Assembly: GCF_018131105.1 (NCBI RefSeq)
Contig: NZ_JAFCJI010000001.1
Span: forward strand, 3,756,001-3,820,000
DNA: 64,000 nucleotides
DNA from: Bradyrhizobium manausense
GTDB taxonomy: Bacteria; Pseudomonadota; Alphaproteobacteria; Rhizobiales; Xanthobacteraceae
Direction: 5' to 3'
Below are positions 17,885-27,231 of this stretch, piece by piece. The position numbers were made by a program, and so were the translations under genes. Numbering within the stretch: the stretch's first letter is position 1; the number at the start of each line of letters is the position of its first letter. The notes below the pieces were generated by a model that was not told the DNA's origin, ran no database searches, and saw nothing but the letters and a program-made list of their open reading frames with translations.

Positions 17885-18724
17885 CTACGCTCCTCCGTCA
17901 AATGCTTTGCGCAACGCCGACAGCCCCTGCTGCTGCTGGGTCCAGTTGCGGCCGCCGGTGACGGCACCATCGACGACGAAATCATGACCATTGACGAAGC
18001 TGGACTCGTCGCTGGCCAGGAACACCGCGGCGTGGGCGATGTCGTCAGGCAGACCGGCGCGCGGGATCGGCTGCGCGCTCTTGTAGACGTCACGCAACAT
18101 GGCAGGCGTCTGCTCGGCAGCATCGGTCGAGAGCCCCAGCGCCTTGCCGAAAATGCCTGTCGCGATCGCACCCGGCGAGATCGAGTTGACGCGCACGTTG
18201 GATTCACCGAGCTCCATCGCGACGCATTTCGTCAGATGAATCACCGCAGCTTTTGCCGCCCCATAGACCAGCGAGGACGAATAGCCGGCGAGGCGGCCGG
18301 CGATGCTGCCGTTGTTGATGATGCTGCCGGAGCCCTGCTTCTTCATATGCGGCGCGGCATGCTTCATGCCGAGCATGACGCTGCGCACCAGGGTCGCCAT
18401 CGCCGCATCGAAGCGCTCGACCTCGAGGCCCTCGATGCCGCCGGTCTGGGCCGGGCCGCCGGCATTGTTGAACAGGCAATCGATCCGGCCGAATTTTTCC
18501 ACCGCAAGCGCGATCAGCGCCTGCATCTGCGCTTCGACGGTCACATCCGTCTGACGGAAGACACAGTAGCTGCCGAGCTGCTTCGCCAATGCCTCGCCTT
18601 CCGATATACGCCGGCCTGCGATCACAATTTTGGCGCCTTCGGCAACGAAGACTTCCGCAGTCCGCAATCCGATCCCGCTGGTCGCGCCCGTGATCACCGC
18701 AACCTTGCCGTCAAGCCTGCCCAT
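17885..18724 (-). CDS. Short-chain dehydrogenase/reductase
   Basis: A 279-residue classical SDR. It has the nucleotide-binding TGATSGIGLRTAEVF, the structural NNAGGP, the catalytic Ser in NNGSIAG and YxxxK as YGAAKAAVI. ISPGAIATGI follows as expected, and the C-terminal SFVNGHDFVVDGAVTGG is usual. The dimer-type length is normal. ARG-like residues after the first beta-alpha-beta (IAGRR) suggest NADP(H) or NAD(H) use, not decided. It is divergent from the HWE kinase gene. The substrate is unknown. Confidence 0.88.
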   Translation of the reverse strand: MGRLDGKVAVITGATSGIGLRTAEVFVAEGAKIVIAGRRISEGEALAKQLGSYCVFRQTDVTVEAQMQALIALAVEKFGRIDCLFNNAGGPAQTGGIEGLEVERFDAAMATLVRSVMLGMKHAAPHMKKQGSGSIINNGSIAGRLAGYSSSLVYGAAKAAVIHLTKCVAMELGESNVRVNSISPGAIATGIFGKALGLSTDAAEQTPAMLRDVYKSAQPIPRAGLPDDIAHAAVFLASDESSFVNGHDFVVDGAVTGGRNWTQQQQGLSALRKAFDGGA

Positions 18725-18918
18725 GGAATGTCCCTGTTTTCGAATGATTTGAAGCCAAATTGCGGATACCGGTCGATGTCATCGCCGCGACAATCGGCGC
18801 CGCAACAATCACTATTCCTGCCTGATGGCGACAAGACAAGCTTTGCTTGCGCATGCGAGATGCGTAACATCATGACCCGTCTCTCGTTTTTCGAAGTTTT
18901 ACCGCGACCGGGCTGCGC

Positions 18919-19884
18919 ATGGGGAAGCTGATCGACGAATTCCGAAAGGGGTGGCAAGGCGAGGCAGTGCCGTCGCTCGGCCTGAGCATCGCGTTCGCCG
19001 TGGCCTGCCTGCTGGTTGCGACCCTGGCCCGCTGGGGCCTCGCGCATGTGCGTCCGGACGTCTACTTCACGCCGTACTTTCCGGCCGTGTTCTTTGCCGC
19101 CGCCTTCGGCGGCTTGCGGATCGGCGTGGTGACGGCGCTGGTCGGCGGCGTGCTCGGCGTCGTCGTGAATTTCGATCATTCGTTGGCCGATCGCGCGCGC
19201 TTTGCCTTGCTGACACTCTATTGGGGTGTCTCTGCGCTGACCATCTGGGGCGTCGAGCACTATCGCACGATGCTGACGGAGCAGCGCCGGATCTCCAAAC
19301 GCCTGATCGAGGAAGAGGACTATCGCAAGCTGCTGGTCGACGAGCTTCAGCACCGGCTGAAGAACAAGCTGTCGACCGTGCATGCCGTGCTGCACCAGGT
19401 GTTGCATGACCAGCCCCAGGTCTGGGCTCGCATCGACCCGCGGCTACGATCGCTGGCCGCGACCGACGATCTGATCTCGCGGATCGACAAGGCCGGCTGC
19501 GACATTCGCGACCTCCTGATTTCCGAGCTCGGCCCCTACGGCCATGTCCGCTTCACCCTCAATGGCGACAGGCTGTTCCTGCCGCCGAAGCTCGCCGTGA
19601 CGCTGTCCTTGATGTTTCACGAGCTCGCCACCAATGCCGGCAAATATGGCGCGTTCTCTGCGCCGCGCGGATTATTGCAGGTGTCATGGACCGTCAGCGA
19701 TGATCGCCTGACCATCACTTGGGACGAAACCGAGGGACCGATCGTCGGCGATATCTCCGAGCCAGGGTTCGGCACCAAGCTCCTGAAGTCGGCGCTGTCA
19801 GCCTTCGACGGCAAGACCGAGGTCTCCTATTTGAAGACCGGCCTGCATTGCACCATGCAATGTCGCATTCCCCGGAACGGATGA
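18919..19884 (+). CDS. HWE-family sensor histidine kinase with DUF4118-like membrane domain
   Basis: A 321-residue protein. The N-terminal third has three or four membrane segments of the KdpD/DUF4118 type with the typical YFTPYFPAVFFAAAFGG. The phospho-acceptor region DELQHRLKNKLSTVHAVLHQ and the ATP-binding N-box HELATNAGKYGAFS, with the short TWDE box (TITWDET), define the HWE/HisKA_2 group. Such kinases often feed the PhyR-EcfG stress response. No receiver gene is adjacent, so it is an orphan. It precedes a run of c-di-GMP genes. Confidence 0.88.
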   Translation: MGKLIDEFRKGWQGEAVPSLGLSIAFAVACLLVATLARWGLAHVRPDVYFTPYFPAVFFAAAFGGLRIGVVTALVGGVLGVVVNFDHSLADRARFALLTLYWGVSALTIWGVEHYRTMLTEQRRISKRLIEEEDYRKLLVDELQHRLKNKLSTVHAVLHQVLHDQPQVWARIDPRLRSLAATDDLISRIDKAGCDIRDLLISELGPYGHVRFTLNGDRLFLPPKLAVTLSLMFHELATNAGKYGAFSAPRGLLQVSWTVSDDRLTITWDETEGPIVGDISEPGFGTKLLKSALSAFDGKTEVSYLKTGLHCTMQCRIPRNG

Positions 19885-20108
19885 CGAGCGGGTAGCTGGT
19901 CCCAGCAAAAGCGAAAGAGAACCGCGCCCTTTTGCTCGCGCTTTTGCAAGCGCTGTTGACCCTCTGTTAATGACGATCGATCGCGCGCCTCGCCGCGCGC
20001 CAAGTTTCTTGCAAAACACCCCCGTATTTCTGCGGACCCCTTAACCAAACCTAAGAGGGAACTGCGCATGATCGCGCCCATTGCAAACGCGCGCCAACAA
20101 CAAGATTC

Positions 20109-21854
20109 ATGGCTTCTATGAACGACAATGCTTATAGCGGCGCGAACGAAGCCGAACTCGGATTCCTCAAGGAAATCGTTAGAATGCTGCCTGCCGGCCT
20201 GACCGTGCAGGACGCGCAAGGCAAGCTTCTGCTGGTTAACGATGTCGCGGCGTCCCAGCTCGGCATGGACGGCAGCCGACCCTCGCCCGATCTCGCGCCG
20301 CGCCGCGAGGCCTGCCAGCAAGCATTGAGGTCCGGCCAGCCCGTTGTCTCCGAGGAAGCGCTCCATGACGGAGCCGCACGCCAGGTGCTGCTGACCACCC
20401 ATCGCCCGGTCCAGCTTGCCGGACGCGCGCTCCTGATCTCGGCCTCCTCCGACATTACCGAACAGAAGAATTTCGAGGACCAGCTGTTTCGTTCGGCCTA
20501 TTTCGACGAGCTGACCAGCCTGCCCTCGCGGCGGGTGATCGAGCATCGCGCCAACAGCCTGCTGTCACGCGACCAGGCCGGCGATCGCTTCGCGCTGGCT
20601 TTCCTCGACGTCGATAATTTCAAGCACATCAACGACTATTACGGCCACGCCGTCGGCGACGCGCTGCTGATCGAACTGTCGAAGCGGCTCGGGCGGGACC
20701 TGCGCGATTCCGACATGCTGTCGCGCATTTCCGGCGACGAGTTCCTGCTGCTGCTGTCGCCGATCCAGAGCCAGGAGGAGGTCGCCGAATTCATGAAGTC
20801 GACGCTGGAACGGCTGACCGCGCCGTTCTTCATCGACAATTCGGAGCTGTTCGTTTCCACCTCCGTCGGAGTCAGCCTCTATCCCGATCATGGCCGCAGC
20901 TTCGAGACGCTGCGCCAGAATGCCGACATTGCGATGTACCGCATCAAGAACAACGGCAAGGGATCTGCCTCCTTCTTCGATGCCGGCATGGAGCGCGAGG
21001 CCCTGGCGAGGATGAAGATCGAGCAGTCACTGCGGCTCGCCATCCTCGAAAAGCGCTTCTGCTGCGCCTTCCAGTCCAAGGTCGATATCCGCACCCAAGC
21101 CGTGAAGGGCATCGAGGCGCTGGTGCGCCTGCGCGACGACGAGGGCGTGATCCAGGCACCGGGCTCGTTCATCAACCTCGCAAGCGAGCTCGGACTGATC
21201 GACGAGCTGACCCATCTCGTGCTGGCCGAGATCGTCAAGTCGGTCGACCTGATCAACGAGACCTTCGGTGCCGAAGCCACCATCAGCATCAACGTCGCCG
21301 CCAAGCAGGCCGGCAACCCCGAATTCATGCGCGATTTCGCGCAGGCGCTCGATGATACCGGCTTTCCACAGCGCTTCATGATCGAAGTGACGGAAGACGC
21401 CTTCGTCGCCAAGAATCATTTCCAGAGCGAAATCCTGCCGATGTTCCGCAAGCTCGGCGTCGGCATCTCCATCGACGATTTCGGCACCGGCTATTCGTCG
21501 TTGTCGGCGCTGGCTGACATCACCGCCGACGAGATCAAGATCGACCGCTCCTTCATCACCGACATCCATAAGCGCCCGCGCAGCCAGGGCATTCTGCGCG
21601 CGATCGAATCCCTGAGCGAGGCGCTCGGCATGACCGTGATCGCCGAGGGCCTCGAATCCTACGAGGAGCTCGCCTATCTCCAGGCCGCGACCAAGATCCG
21701 CTACGCACAGGGCTATTATTTCGCCCGGCCGATCTTCCTGGAGGAGTTGAAGCTGGCCACCCCCGCCTCGAGCGAATCCCGCGGCAGCGTGTCCGCGCGC
21801 CCGATGCAGCAAAATCGGCAGGGCTATTCGCGCGCGAACGGATATCGTCGATAA
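20109..21854 (+). CDS. PAS-GGDEF-EAL protein (c-di-GMP turnover)
   Basis: A 581-residue cytoplasmic protein. A PAS-like sensor covers about residues 15-120 (MLPAGLTVQDAQGKLLLVND). A GGDEF domain follows with signature SGDEF (one change from GGDEF), then an EAL domain with IEALVRLR and DDFGTGYSS. In the EAL domain the usual YQP entry is replaced by FQSKVD, and ENVAA-type NINVAAKQ and KIDRSFI are present. Both activities are plausible, but the altered entry residues make a mainly regulatory or single activity possible. A second ATG at 20118 is an alternative start. Confidence 0.85.
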   Translation: MASMNDNAYSGANEAELGFLKEIVRMLPAGLTVQDAQGKLLLVNDVAASQLGMDGSRPSPDLAPRREACQQALRSGQPVVSEEALHDGAARQVLLTTHRPVQLAGRALLISASSDITEQKNFEDQLFRSAYFDELTSLPSRRVIEHRANSLLSRDQAGDRFALAFLDVDNFKHINDYYGHAVGDALLIELSKRLGRDLRDSDMLSRISGDEFLLLLSPIQSQEEVAEFMKSTLERLTAPFFIDNSELFVSTSVGVSLYPDHGRSFETLRQNADIAMYRIKNNGKGSASFFDAGMEREALARMKIEQSLRLAILEKRFCCAFQSKVDIRTQAVKGIEALVRLRDDEGVIQAPGSFINLASELGLIDELTHLVLAEIVKSVDLINETFGAEATISINVAAKQAGNPEFMRDFAQALDDTGFPQRFMIEVTEDAFVAKNHFQSEILPMFRKLGVGISIDDFGTGYSSLSALADITADEIKIDRSFITDIHKRPRSQGILRAIESLSEALGMTVIAEGLESYEELAYLQAATKIRYAQGYYFARPIFLEELKLATPASSESRGSVSARPMQQNRQGYSRANGYRR

Positions 21855-22059
21855 GCCAAGAGCGCCTTGCAATAAGCTTCGATTAACGATGCAACGCAGC
21901 GTGCCATGCGGGCGCCGCACAGCCGGCACGCAACGCTCCCCGGTTCTCGCGTGGGTGGATCTCCGTAGAAGTCCGCAACCGGTTTAAGCCGCGGGTAACC
22001 GGCTTTCCTAAGTATTGCGCCATCTGTCCATAGTATTTCTGGTCCTCCAGGGGAGTGGG

Positions 22060-25000
22060 ATGCGCCAGGTTTTCCAACAGGTGGCAGCTGCAATGTTCTC
22101 GGTCGCGAAGAGCGGCCGGGACGCGGCCGTGCGACGTGGGCCCGTGCTGTGGCTGACCCTCTCCGGCGCACTGCTCGTCGCCGGCATCTTCGCCGTGACG
22201 GCAATGGCCGTCGGCGAGTTTCGCGAGCGCACGCTGGCCAACCGCGAGCGCGAGCTGGAAAATACCGTCCAGCTAATCGCGCGGCACTTCGATCAGCAGT
22301 TTGAAGATTCCGACGTCGTCGCGGCGGATCTGATCGGACAGATGCATCTGCCCGACATCACCTCGGCGCAGATGTTCCGCGAGCACATGTCGGGGCCCGA
22401 AGCCAACCGGATGCTGCGGGGCAAGGTCAGCGCGGTCTCCTATCTCGGCGACATCGCGATCTACGACGCGGACGGCGAGTTGATCTCCTGGTCCCGCGCG
22501 CAGCCGCTGCCCAAGGTCAACGTGTCTTCCCGCGCCTACTTCCAGACCTTCAAGACCAATCCGATGTCGGAGCCGGTGCTGCTGGAGTCCGTGCGCAGCT
22601 TCCTCATCCACAAATGGACCACGGTCGTTGCGCGTCGGCTCAGCCTGCCGGACGGTACCTTCGTCGGCGCGATGGTCCGGCGGATCGATCCCGACAGCTA
22701 TCAACGCTATTTCGCCTCGGTCGCCCTGGCCGAGGGCGCCGCAATCTCGCTGTTCGACCGCGAAGGCGTGATGCTGGCGCGCTATCCGAATATCGAATCG
22801 AGGATCGGCATCAGCTACAAGAGCGCGCCACTGATGCAGAAGGTGCTGACCCAGGGTGGTCAGCAGACGCTTCGCGTCAAGAGCCCGGTCGACGGCGAAG
22901 AGAAGCTCGGCTCGGCCGCGTCGCTGACGCATTTTCCGCTGGTCATCATCGCGACCAACACCACGTCGGCCGCGCTGGCCGACTGGCGGCAGCAGACCGG
23001 CTTCATGGTCACCACCGCGACGCTGTCGGCGGCGGTGATCGCGCTGATCCTCTTCATGATCATCCGCCAGATCAACCGGCAGAACCGCGAGGCCCAGCAG
23101 CGGCTGGAGGCGGAGCGGCTGCGGCTGGACACCGCCCTCAACAACATGTCGCAAGGGCTGATCCTGTACGACGCCGGCGGATATATCGTCACCTGCAATC
23201 GCCGCTATGCCGACATGTTCGGCCTCTCGCACGACGTCATCAAGCCCGGCTGCCACATCCACGAGGCGATGTACCACCGCAAGGAGCGCAACGCTTTCAG
23301 CGGCAACGTCGAGGAATTTTGCGCCGACGTCTTGAGGGACGTTGCCGAAGGCAAGGTCACCACGAAATTGCATCAACTGCCCAATGGGCGCGCTTTCCAG
23401 GTCATCAACACGCCGCTCGCACAAGGCGGATGGGTCGCCACCATCGAGGAGATCACCGAACGGCGCAATCTGGAGCAGGAGCGTGACCGCAATTACACGT
23501 TCCTGCGCGAGATCATCGACCACATCCCGTCGCAGATCACGGTGAAGGACGCCTATACGCGGCACTACCTCCTGGTCAACCGGATTGCCGAGGACATCTT
23601 TGGGGAAGGCGGCAAGACGATCGTCGGCAAGACGGCGGCCGACATCCTGCCCGAAGCCGATGCCGAGGTCGTCACGCGCGACGATGACATCGTGCTGCAA
23701 TCGCCCGACCGGCTGCTGCAGAAGGAGCAGAGCTGGAGGACCCCGACCGACGGCCAGCGCCACACCATTTCGAAGCGCATCGGCATCTGCGACAAGGCCG
23801 GTGAGCCGCGCTACATCATCAACGTCATCGAGGATGTCACCGAACAGCGCAAGGCGGCCGAGAAGATCGCGCATATGGCACACTACGACGCGCTGACCGA
23901 CCTGCCCAACCGCGTGCTCTTCCGCGAGCAGATGGAGCGCGAGCTGGAGAAGGTCGCCGGCGGCGCGCAATTCGCGCTGCTCTACATCGACGTCGATGAA
24001 TTCAAGGGCATCAACGATTCGCTCGGTCATCATGTCGGCGACGAGCTGCTGATGGCGATCGCCGGCCGCATCCGCGCCTGCCTCAAGCCGGGCGACCTGA
24101 TCGCGCGGCTCGGCGGCGACGAGTTCGCGGTGATCCAGACGGGAATCGAATCATCCGCCGACGTGCTGGCCTTCGTGACGCAGATCCATGAAGTGATCCG
24201 CCGCCCCTATCATTGCCTCGGCCACCAGCTCTCCACCGACGCCAGCATCGGCATCGCACTGGCGCCGCAGGACGGCGCCGATCTCGACCAGCTCATCAAG
24301 AATGCCGACCTCGCGATGTACGGCGCCAAGGCGGGAGGACGTCGCACCTACCGCTTCTTCGTGCCGGCGATGGATGCGAGCGCCAAGGCGCGCCTCACGC
24401 TGGAGCAGGATCTACGCCAGGCGCTGATCGATGGCGGCTTCGAGATCCATTACCAGCCGCTGGTCAATCTGCACACGGGCGTGGTCTCCGGCTGCGAGGC
24501 GCTGCTGCGCTGGCGCCATCCCGAACGCGGCATGGTCTCGCCGGCCGAGTTCATTCCGATCGCCGAAGATACCGGCCTGATCAACGAGATCGGCGACTGG
24601 GTGCTGCGCACCGCCTGCAACGAGGCCGCGACCTGGCCCGCCGATGTGCGCATCGCCGTCAACGTCTCGCCGGTGCAGCTCAAATGCGACACGCTGGCGC
24701 TGCGGATCGCGGGAGCGCTGGCCGCCTCCGGGCTTGAGCCGCGCCGTCTCGAGCTCGAGATCACCGAGGCGGTGCTGATCCGCGACGACGAGGCGGCGCT
24801 CTCGATCCTGCACCAGCTCCGCGCGATCGGCGTGCGCATCGCGCTCGACGATTTCGGCACGGGCTATTCCTCGCTGAGCTATCTGAAGCGCTTCCCGTTC
24901 GACAAGATCAAGATCGACCGCTGCTTCGTCGCCGACATCGCCGAGACCAGCGGCTCGCCCGTGATCGTGCAGGCGGTGGTGAACATCGCCGCGGCCAGCG

Positions 25001-25170
25001 ACATGACCACGGTCGCCGAAGGCGTCGAGACCGAAGCGCAGCGCGAGATGCTGCGCACGCTCGGCTGCACCGAGATGCAGGGCTACCTGTTCAGCAAGCC
25101 GAAGCCGGCCGCCGAGGTGCGCGAGCTGTTCGGCCCTGACAACGCCATGCCTGTGGCAGCGGTGGCCTGA
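22060..25170 (+). CDS. Membrane Cache-PAS-PAS-GGDEF-EAL protein
   Basis: A 1036-residue bifunctional c-di-GMP protein. A membrane segment at about 30-55 and another near 320-345 flank a periplasmic ligand-binding region of Cache type (ISWSRAQPLPKVNVSSRAYF). Two PAS domains follow, then a canonical GGDEF (LIARLGGDEFAVI) and a canonical EAL (GCEALLRWRHPERG, ITEAVLI, ALDDFGTGYSSLSYLKRFP). Both active-site sets look intact. ATG at 22060 follows GGGGAG. The frame open from 22015 lacks support. It is probably co-transcribed with the next gene, whose start lies one base past its stop codon. Confidence 0.9.
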   Translation: MRQVFQQVAAAMFSVAKSGRDAAVRRGPVLWLTLSGALLVAGIFAVTAMAVGEFRERTLANRERELENTVQLIARHFDQQFEDSDVVAADLIGQMHLPDITSAQMFREHMSGPEANRMLRGKVSAVSYLGDIAIYDADGELISWSRAQPLPKVNVSSRAYFQTFKTNPMSEPVLLESVRSFLIHKWTTVVARRLSLPDGTFVGAMVRRIDPDSYQRYFASVALAEGAAISLFDREGVMLARYPNIESRIGISYKSAPLMQKVLTQGGQQTLRVKSPVDGEEKLGSAASLTHFPLVIIATNTTSAALADWRQQTGFMVTTATLSAAVIALILFMIIRQINRQNREAQQRLEAERLRLDTALNNMSQGLILYDAGGYIVTCNRRYADMFGLSHDVIKPGCHIHEAMYHRKERNAFSGNVEEFCADVLRDVAEGKVTTKLHQLPNGRAFQVINTPLAQGGWVATIEEITERRNLEQERDRNYTFLREIIDHIPSQITVKDAYTRHYLLVNRIAEDIFGEGGKTIVGKTAADILPEADAEVVTRDDDIVLQSPDRLLQKEQSWRTPTDGQRHTISKRIGICDKAGEPRYIINVIEDVTEQRKAAEKIAHMAHYDALTDLPNRVLFREQMERELEKVAGGAQFALLYIDVDEFKGINDSLGHHVGDELLMAIAGRIRACLKPGDLIARLGGDEFAVIQTGIESSADVLAFVTQIHEVIRRPYHCLGHQLSTDASIGIALAPQDGADLDQLIKNADLAMYGAKAGGRRTYRFFVPAMDASAKARLTLEQDLRQALIDGGFEIHYQPLVNLHTGVVSGCEALLRWRHPERGMVSPAEFIPIAEDTGLINEIGDWVLRTACNEAATWPADVRIAVNVSPVQLKCDTLALRIAGALAASGLEPRRLELEITEAVLIRDDEAALSILHQLRAIGVRIALDDFGTGYSSLSYLKRFPFDKIKIDRCFVADIAETSGSPVIVQAVVNIAAASDMTTVAEGVETEAQREMLRTLGCTEMQGYLFSKPKPAAEVRELFGPDNAMPVAAVA

Positions 25171-25171
25171 C

Positions 25172-26227
25172 ATGGCAAAACTCATCAGGTCTTCCGCCAA
25201 GACCGTCGACGTCGCCGATTCCTACGCGGTGCGGCTGATGCAGCATCTGGTGGTGCCGACCTTCGTGATCGATCCGAAGCGGCGTGTCGTGATCTGGAAC
25301 AGGGCCTGCGAACGGCTGACCGGCGTTGCCGCCGCCGAGGTGATCGGCACCAACAAGCATTGGCAGGCCTTCTACGAGACCAGGCGCCCTTGCCTTGCCG
25401 ATCTGGTCGCGCAGGATCGGCCCGAGCAATTGCCGGAGTTCTATTCGGAATATGCGGCGCGCGGCCACAACGGGCTCGGCTTTTCCGCGGAGAACTGGTG
25501 CGTGATGCCGAAGCTCGGCAGCCAGCTCTATCTCGCGATCGATGCCGGCCCGATCCATGACGAGGCCGGCAATCTGATCGCCGTGGTGGAGACGCTGCGC
25601 GACCTTACCGACCAGAAGCGCGCCGAGATGGCGCTGAAGGAGCTCGCTACCAAGGACGGGCTGACAGGGCTCTCGAACCGCCGCTCGTTCGACCAGATGC
25701 TGATGAGCGAATGGACCCGCGCGCAACGGACGCAAAAGCCGCTGGCGCTGCTGTTCGTCGACGTCGATCACTTCAAGCTGTTCAACGACGAGCACGGCCA
25801 CCAGAGCGGCGACGAGTGTCTGCGCGCGGTCGCCGGCGTGGTCAACCGCCACGCGGTGCGCCCGCTCGACCTCGCCAGCCGCTATGGCGGCGAGGAGTTC
25901 GCGCTGATCCTGCCTGAGATGAGCTGCGACGATGCCTGCGCTGTCGCCGAGGAAATTCGCCGCGCCGTTATGGCCTTGGCGATTACTCACGGTGCCAACG
26001 GCGCCGGTCAGCACGTGACCCTCAGTGTCGGCGTCGCCAGTCACATCCCCGGCGAGGCCGACGGTGCCCCCGACCGGCTGCTGGGTGCGGCCGACCAGGC
26101 GCTCTATGCCGCCAAGCGCCTCGGCCGCAACCGTGTCGTCTGCTCCGAGCGGGTGCTGGCCGAATTCGCAGGCCACGGCCGGGATAGCATGCCAGTTCCT
26201 GGCCTCACCCCGCGCAAATCGGCCTGA
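25172..26227 (+). CDS. PAS-GGDEF diguanylate cyclase
   Basis: A 351-residue cytoplasmic protein. An N-terminal PAS domain (VVPTFVIDPKRRVVIWN) is followed by a GGDEF domain with the active signature GGEEF and the partner motifs DVDHFKLFND and LTGLSNRRSF. No inhibitory RxxD is found at the usual position before GGEEF: the residues there are LDLASRYGGEEF. It should make c-di-GMP from GTP. The start lies one base after the stop of the upstream Cache-PAS-GGDEF-EAL gene, so translation is likely coupled. Confidence 0.9.
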   Translation: MAKLIRSSAKTVDVADSYAVRLMQHLVVPTFVIDPKRRVVIWNRACERLTGVAAAEVIGTNKHWQAFYETRRPCLADLVAQDRPEQLPEFYSEYAARGHNGLGFSAENWCVMPKLGSQLYLAIDAGPIHDEAGNLIAVVETLRDLTDQKRAEMALKELATKDGLTGLSNRRSFDQMLMSEWTRAQRTQKPLALLFVDVDHFKLFNDEHGHQSGDECLRAVAGVVNRHAVRPLDLASRYGGEEFALILPEMSCDDACAVAEEIRRAVMALAITHGANGAGQHVTLSVGVASHIPGEADGAPDRLLGAADQALYAAKRLGRNRVVCSERVLAEFAGHGRDSMPVPGLTPRKSA

Positions 26228-26294
26228 AGCGCGACGTTTGCCGCAGCAAGACCGGTTGCCCGCCCCTCGCCGTTAGGCTAAATGAGGCCTCGCT

Positions 26295-26371
26295 GCACCC
26301 GTAGCTCAGCTGGATAGAGCGTTGCCCTCCGAAGGCAAAGGTCACACGTTCGAATCGTGTCGGGTGCGCCA
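26295..26371 (+). tRNA. tRNA-Arg (CCG)
   Basis: A 77-base cloverleaf. The acceptor stem GCACCCG pairs with CGGGTGC, and a D-arm GCTC/GAGC is present. The anticodon stem TTGCC/GGCAA has loop CTCCGAA giving anticodon CCG. The T-arm is ACACG/CGTGT with loop TTCGAAT. The discriminator G is followed by encoded CCA. No integrase or direct repeat of its 3' end was noticed nearby. Confidence 0.95.
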
Positions 26372-26415
26372 TTTCCTTCCAGACCGACCTCAATGCGGGC
26401 CTGGTGCTCCCGATC

Positions 26416-26709
26416 TCAGTGCCTGATGTGCTCGAACACGACGATCACGCCGGTCGGCTCGGGCTCGTGCGCCATCAGCCGCGTCAGATCCGCATCGCTC
26501 CAGTCGGCGAGGCTGACGACTTCACCGGTCTCGCGGTCCGAGCCGAGCGACGGGGCTAATTCCAACACTTTCAATCCCATCTCGTCGACGAAGAACGTGT
26601 GTTCCCCGAACATGCTGTTGAGCTGGGGCATGGCGGGATGCTCGTCGGGCAGCACCTGGGCGCCGAGCTGGTTGACGGTTTGCTTCACCTGTTCGGATGT
26701 GAGCTTCAT
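26416..26709 (-). CDS. Hypothetical protein, 97 residues
   Basis: A small soluble, acidic protein starting MKLTSEQVKQTVNQLGAQVL, with the ribosome site GGAGCAG before the ATG. I do not recognise a domain. The N-terminal helix and the WSDADLTRLMAHEPEPTG segment give no clue to function. Upstream, GGAAC and GTTCC arms 16 bases apart (about 26733-26758) loosely resemble an EcfG-type stress promoter but the spacing is off, so stress control is only a guess. Confidence 0.7.
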   Translation of the reverse strand: MKLTSEQVKQTVNQLGAQVLPDEHPAMPQLNSMFGEHTFFVDEMGLKVLELAPSLGSDRETGEVVSLADWSDADLTRLMAHEPEPTGVIVVFEHIRH

Positions 26710-26911
26710 GAGCTGCTCCGTTCTGTCGTTCGAGTTTGTGGAACCGAGCCGGAGCGCGTTGTTCCCTGCGCCGTGTTGTCTGGCTCAACCTCCCGAACGG
26801 GTGCTGCGCACAAATGTTCCTGCGAAATGAATTTCGTGATCGCACGTGGCGCTCGCCGCGCCGGCGGCGCGAGATCGCCACATGGTCTTCAAGATCCGCA
26901 CGCCCGCAGCG

Positions 26912-27205
26912 CTAGTCCGCAGCTTCAACGATCCTGATATCGCGATCGGCGCCGTTGCCGAGCAGATCGTGCGCGGCCTTGTAGGCAGGGCTTTCATAGG
27001 CAGCCCTCGCCCGCTCGACGCTGTCGAACTCGATGAGGACGACGCGTTCCATCTGGCCGAGTTCGAAGGTCGCAGCCGGCATTCCCCGCGCCAGCACGCG
27101 ACCACCGGCGGCCTCGATGGCCGGACGCGACAATTTGGCGTAGGCCGCCATGGCCTCGGGATTCCTGATTGCGCGATAGGTGGCGACCCAATAGGCTTTG
27201 GCCAT
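26912..27205 (-). CDS. DUF1330 domain protein
   Basis: A 97-residue member of the DUF1330 group of ferredoxin-like dimeric proteins. It has the typical YWVATYRAIRNPEAMAAY start, GGRVLARGM in the middle, and VVLIEFDSVERARAAYESP before the C-terminus. GAGGAGAACAACA precedes the ATG. The family has no established reaction. It sits 26 bases downstream of the glycosylase-like gene on the same strand and could be co-transcribed with it. Confidence 0.88.
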   Translation of the reverse strand: MAKAYWVATYRAIRNPEAMAAYAKLSRPAIEAAGGRVLARGMPAATFELGQMERVVLIEFDSVERARAAYESPAYKAAHDLLGNGADRDIRIVEAAD

Positions 27206-27231
27206 TGTTGTTCTCCTCGCTTGTTTGAGAG

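Noticed and set aside
26295..26371. tRNA-Arg as an integration site of a genomic island
   Set aside because: No integrase, no repeated tRNA 3' end and no change of base composition were noticed in the following genes.
26733..26758. EcfG-type general stress promoter before the 97-residue hypothetical gene
   Set aside because: GGAAC and GTT are present, but the spacing is about one base short and the site is symmetric, so chance is likely.
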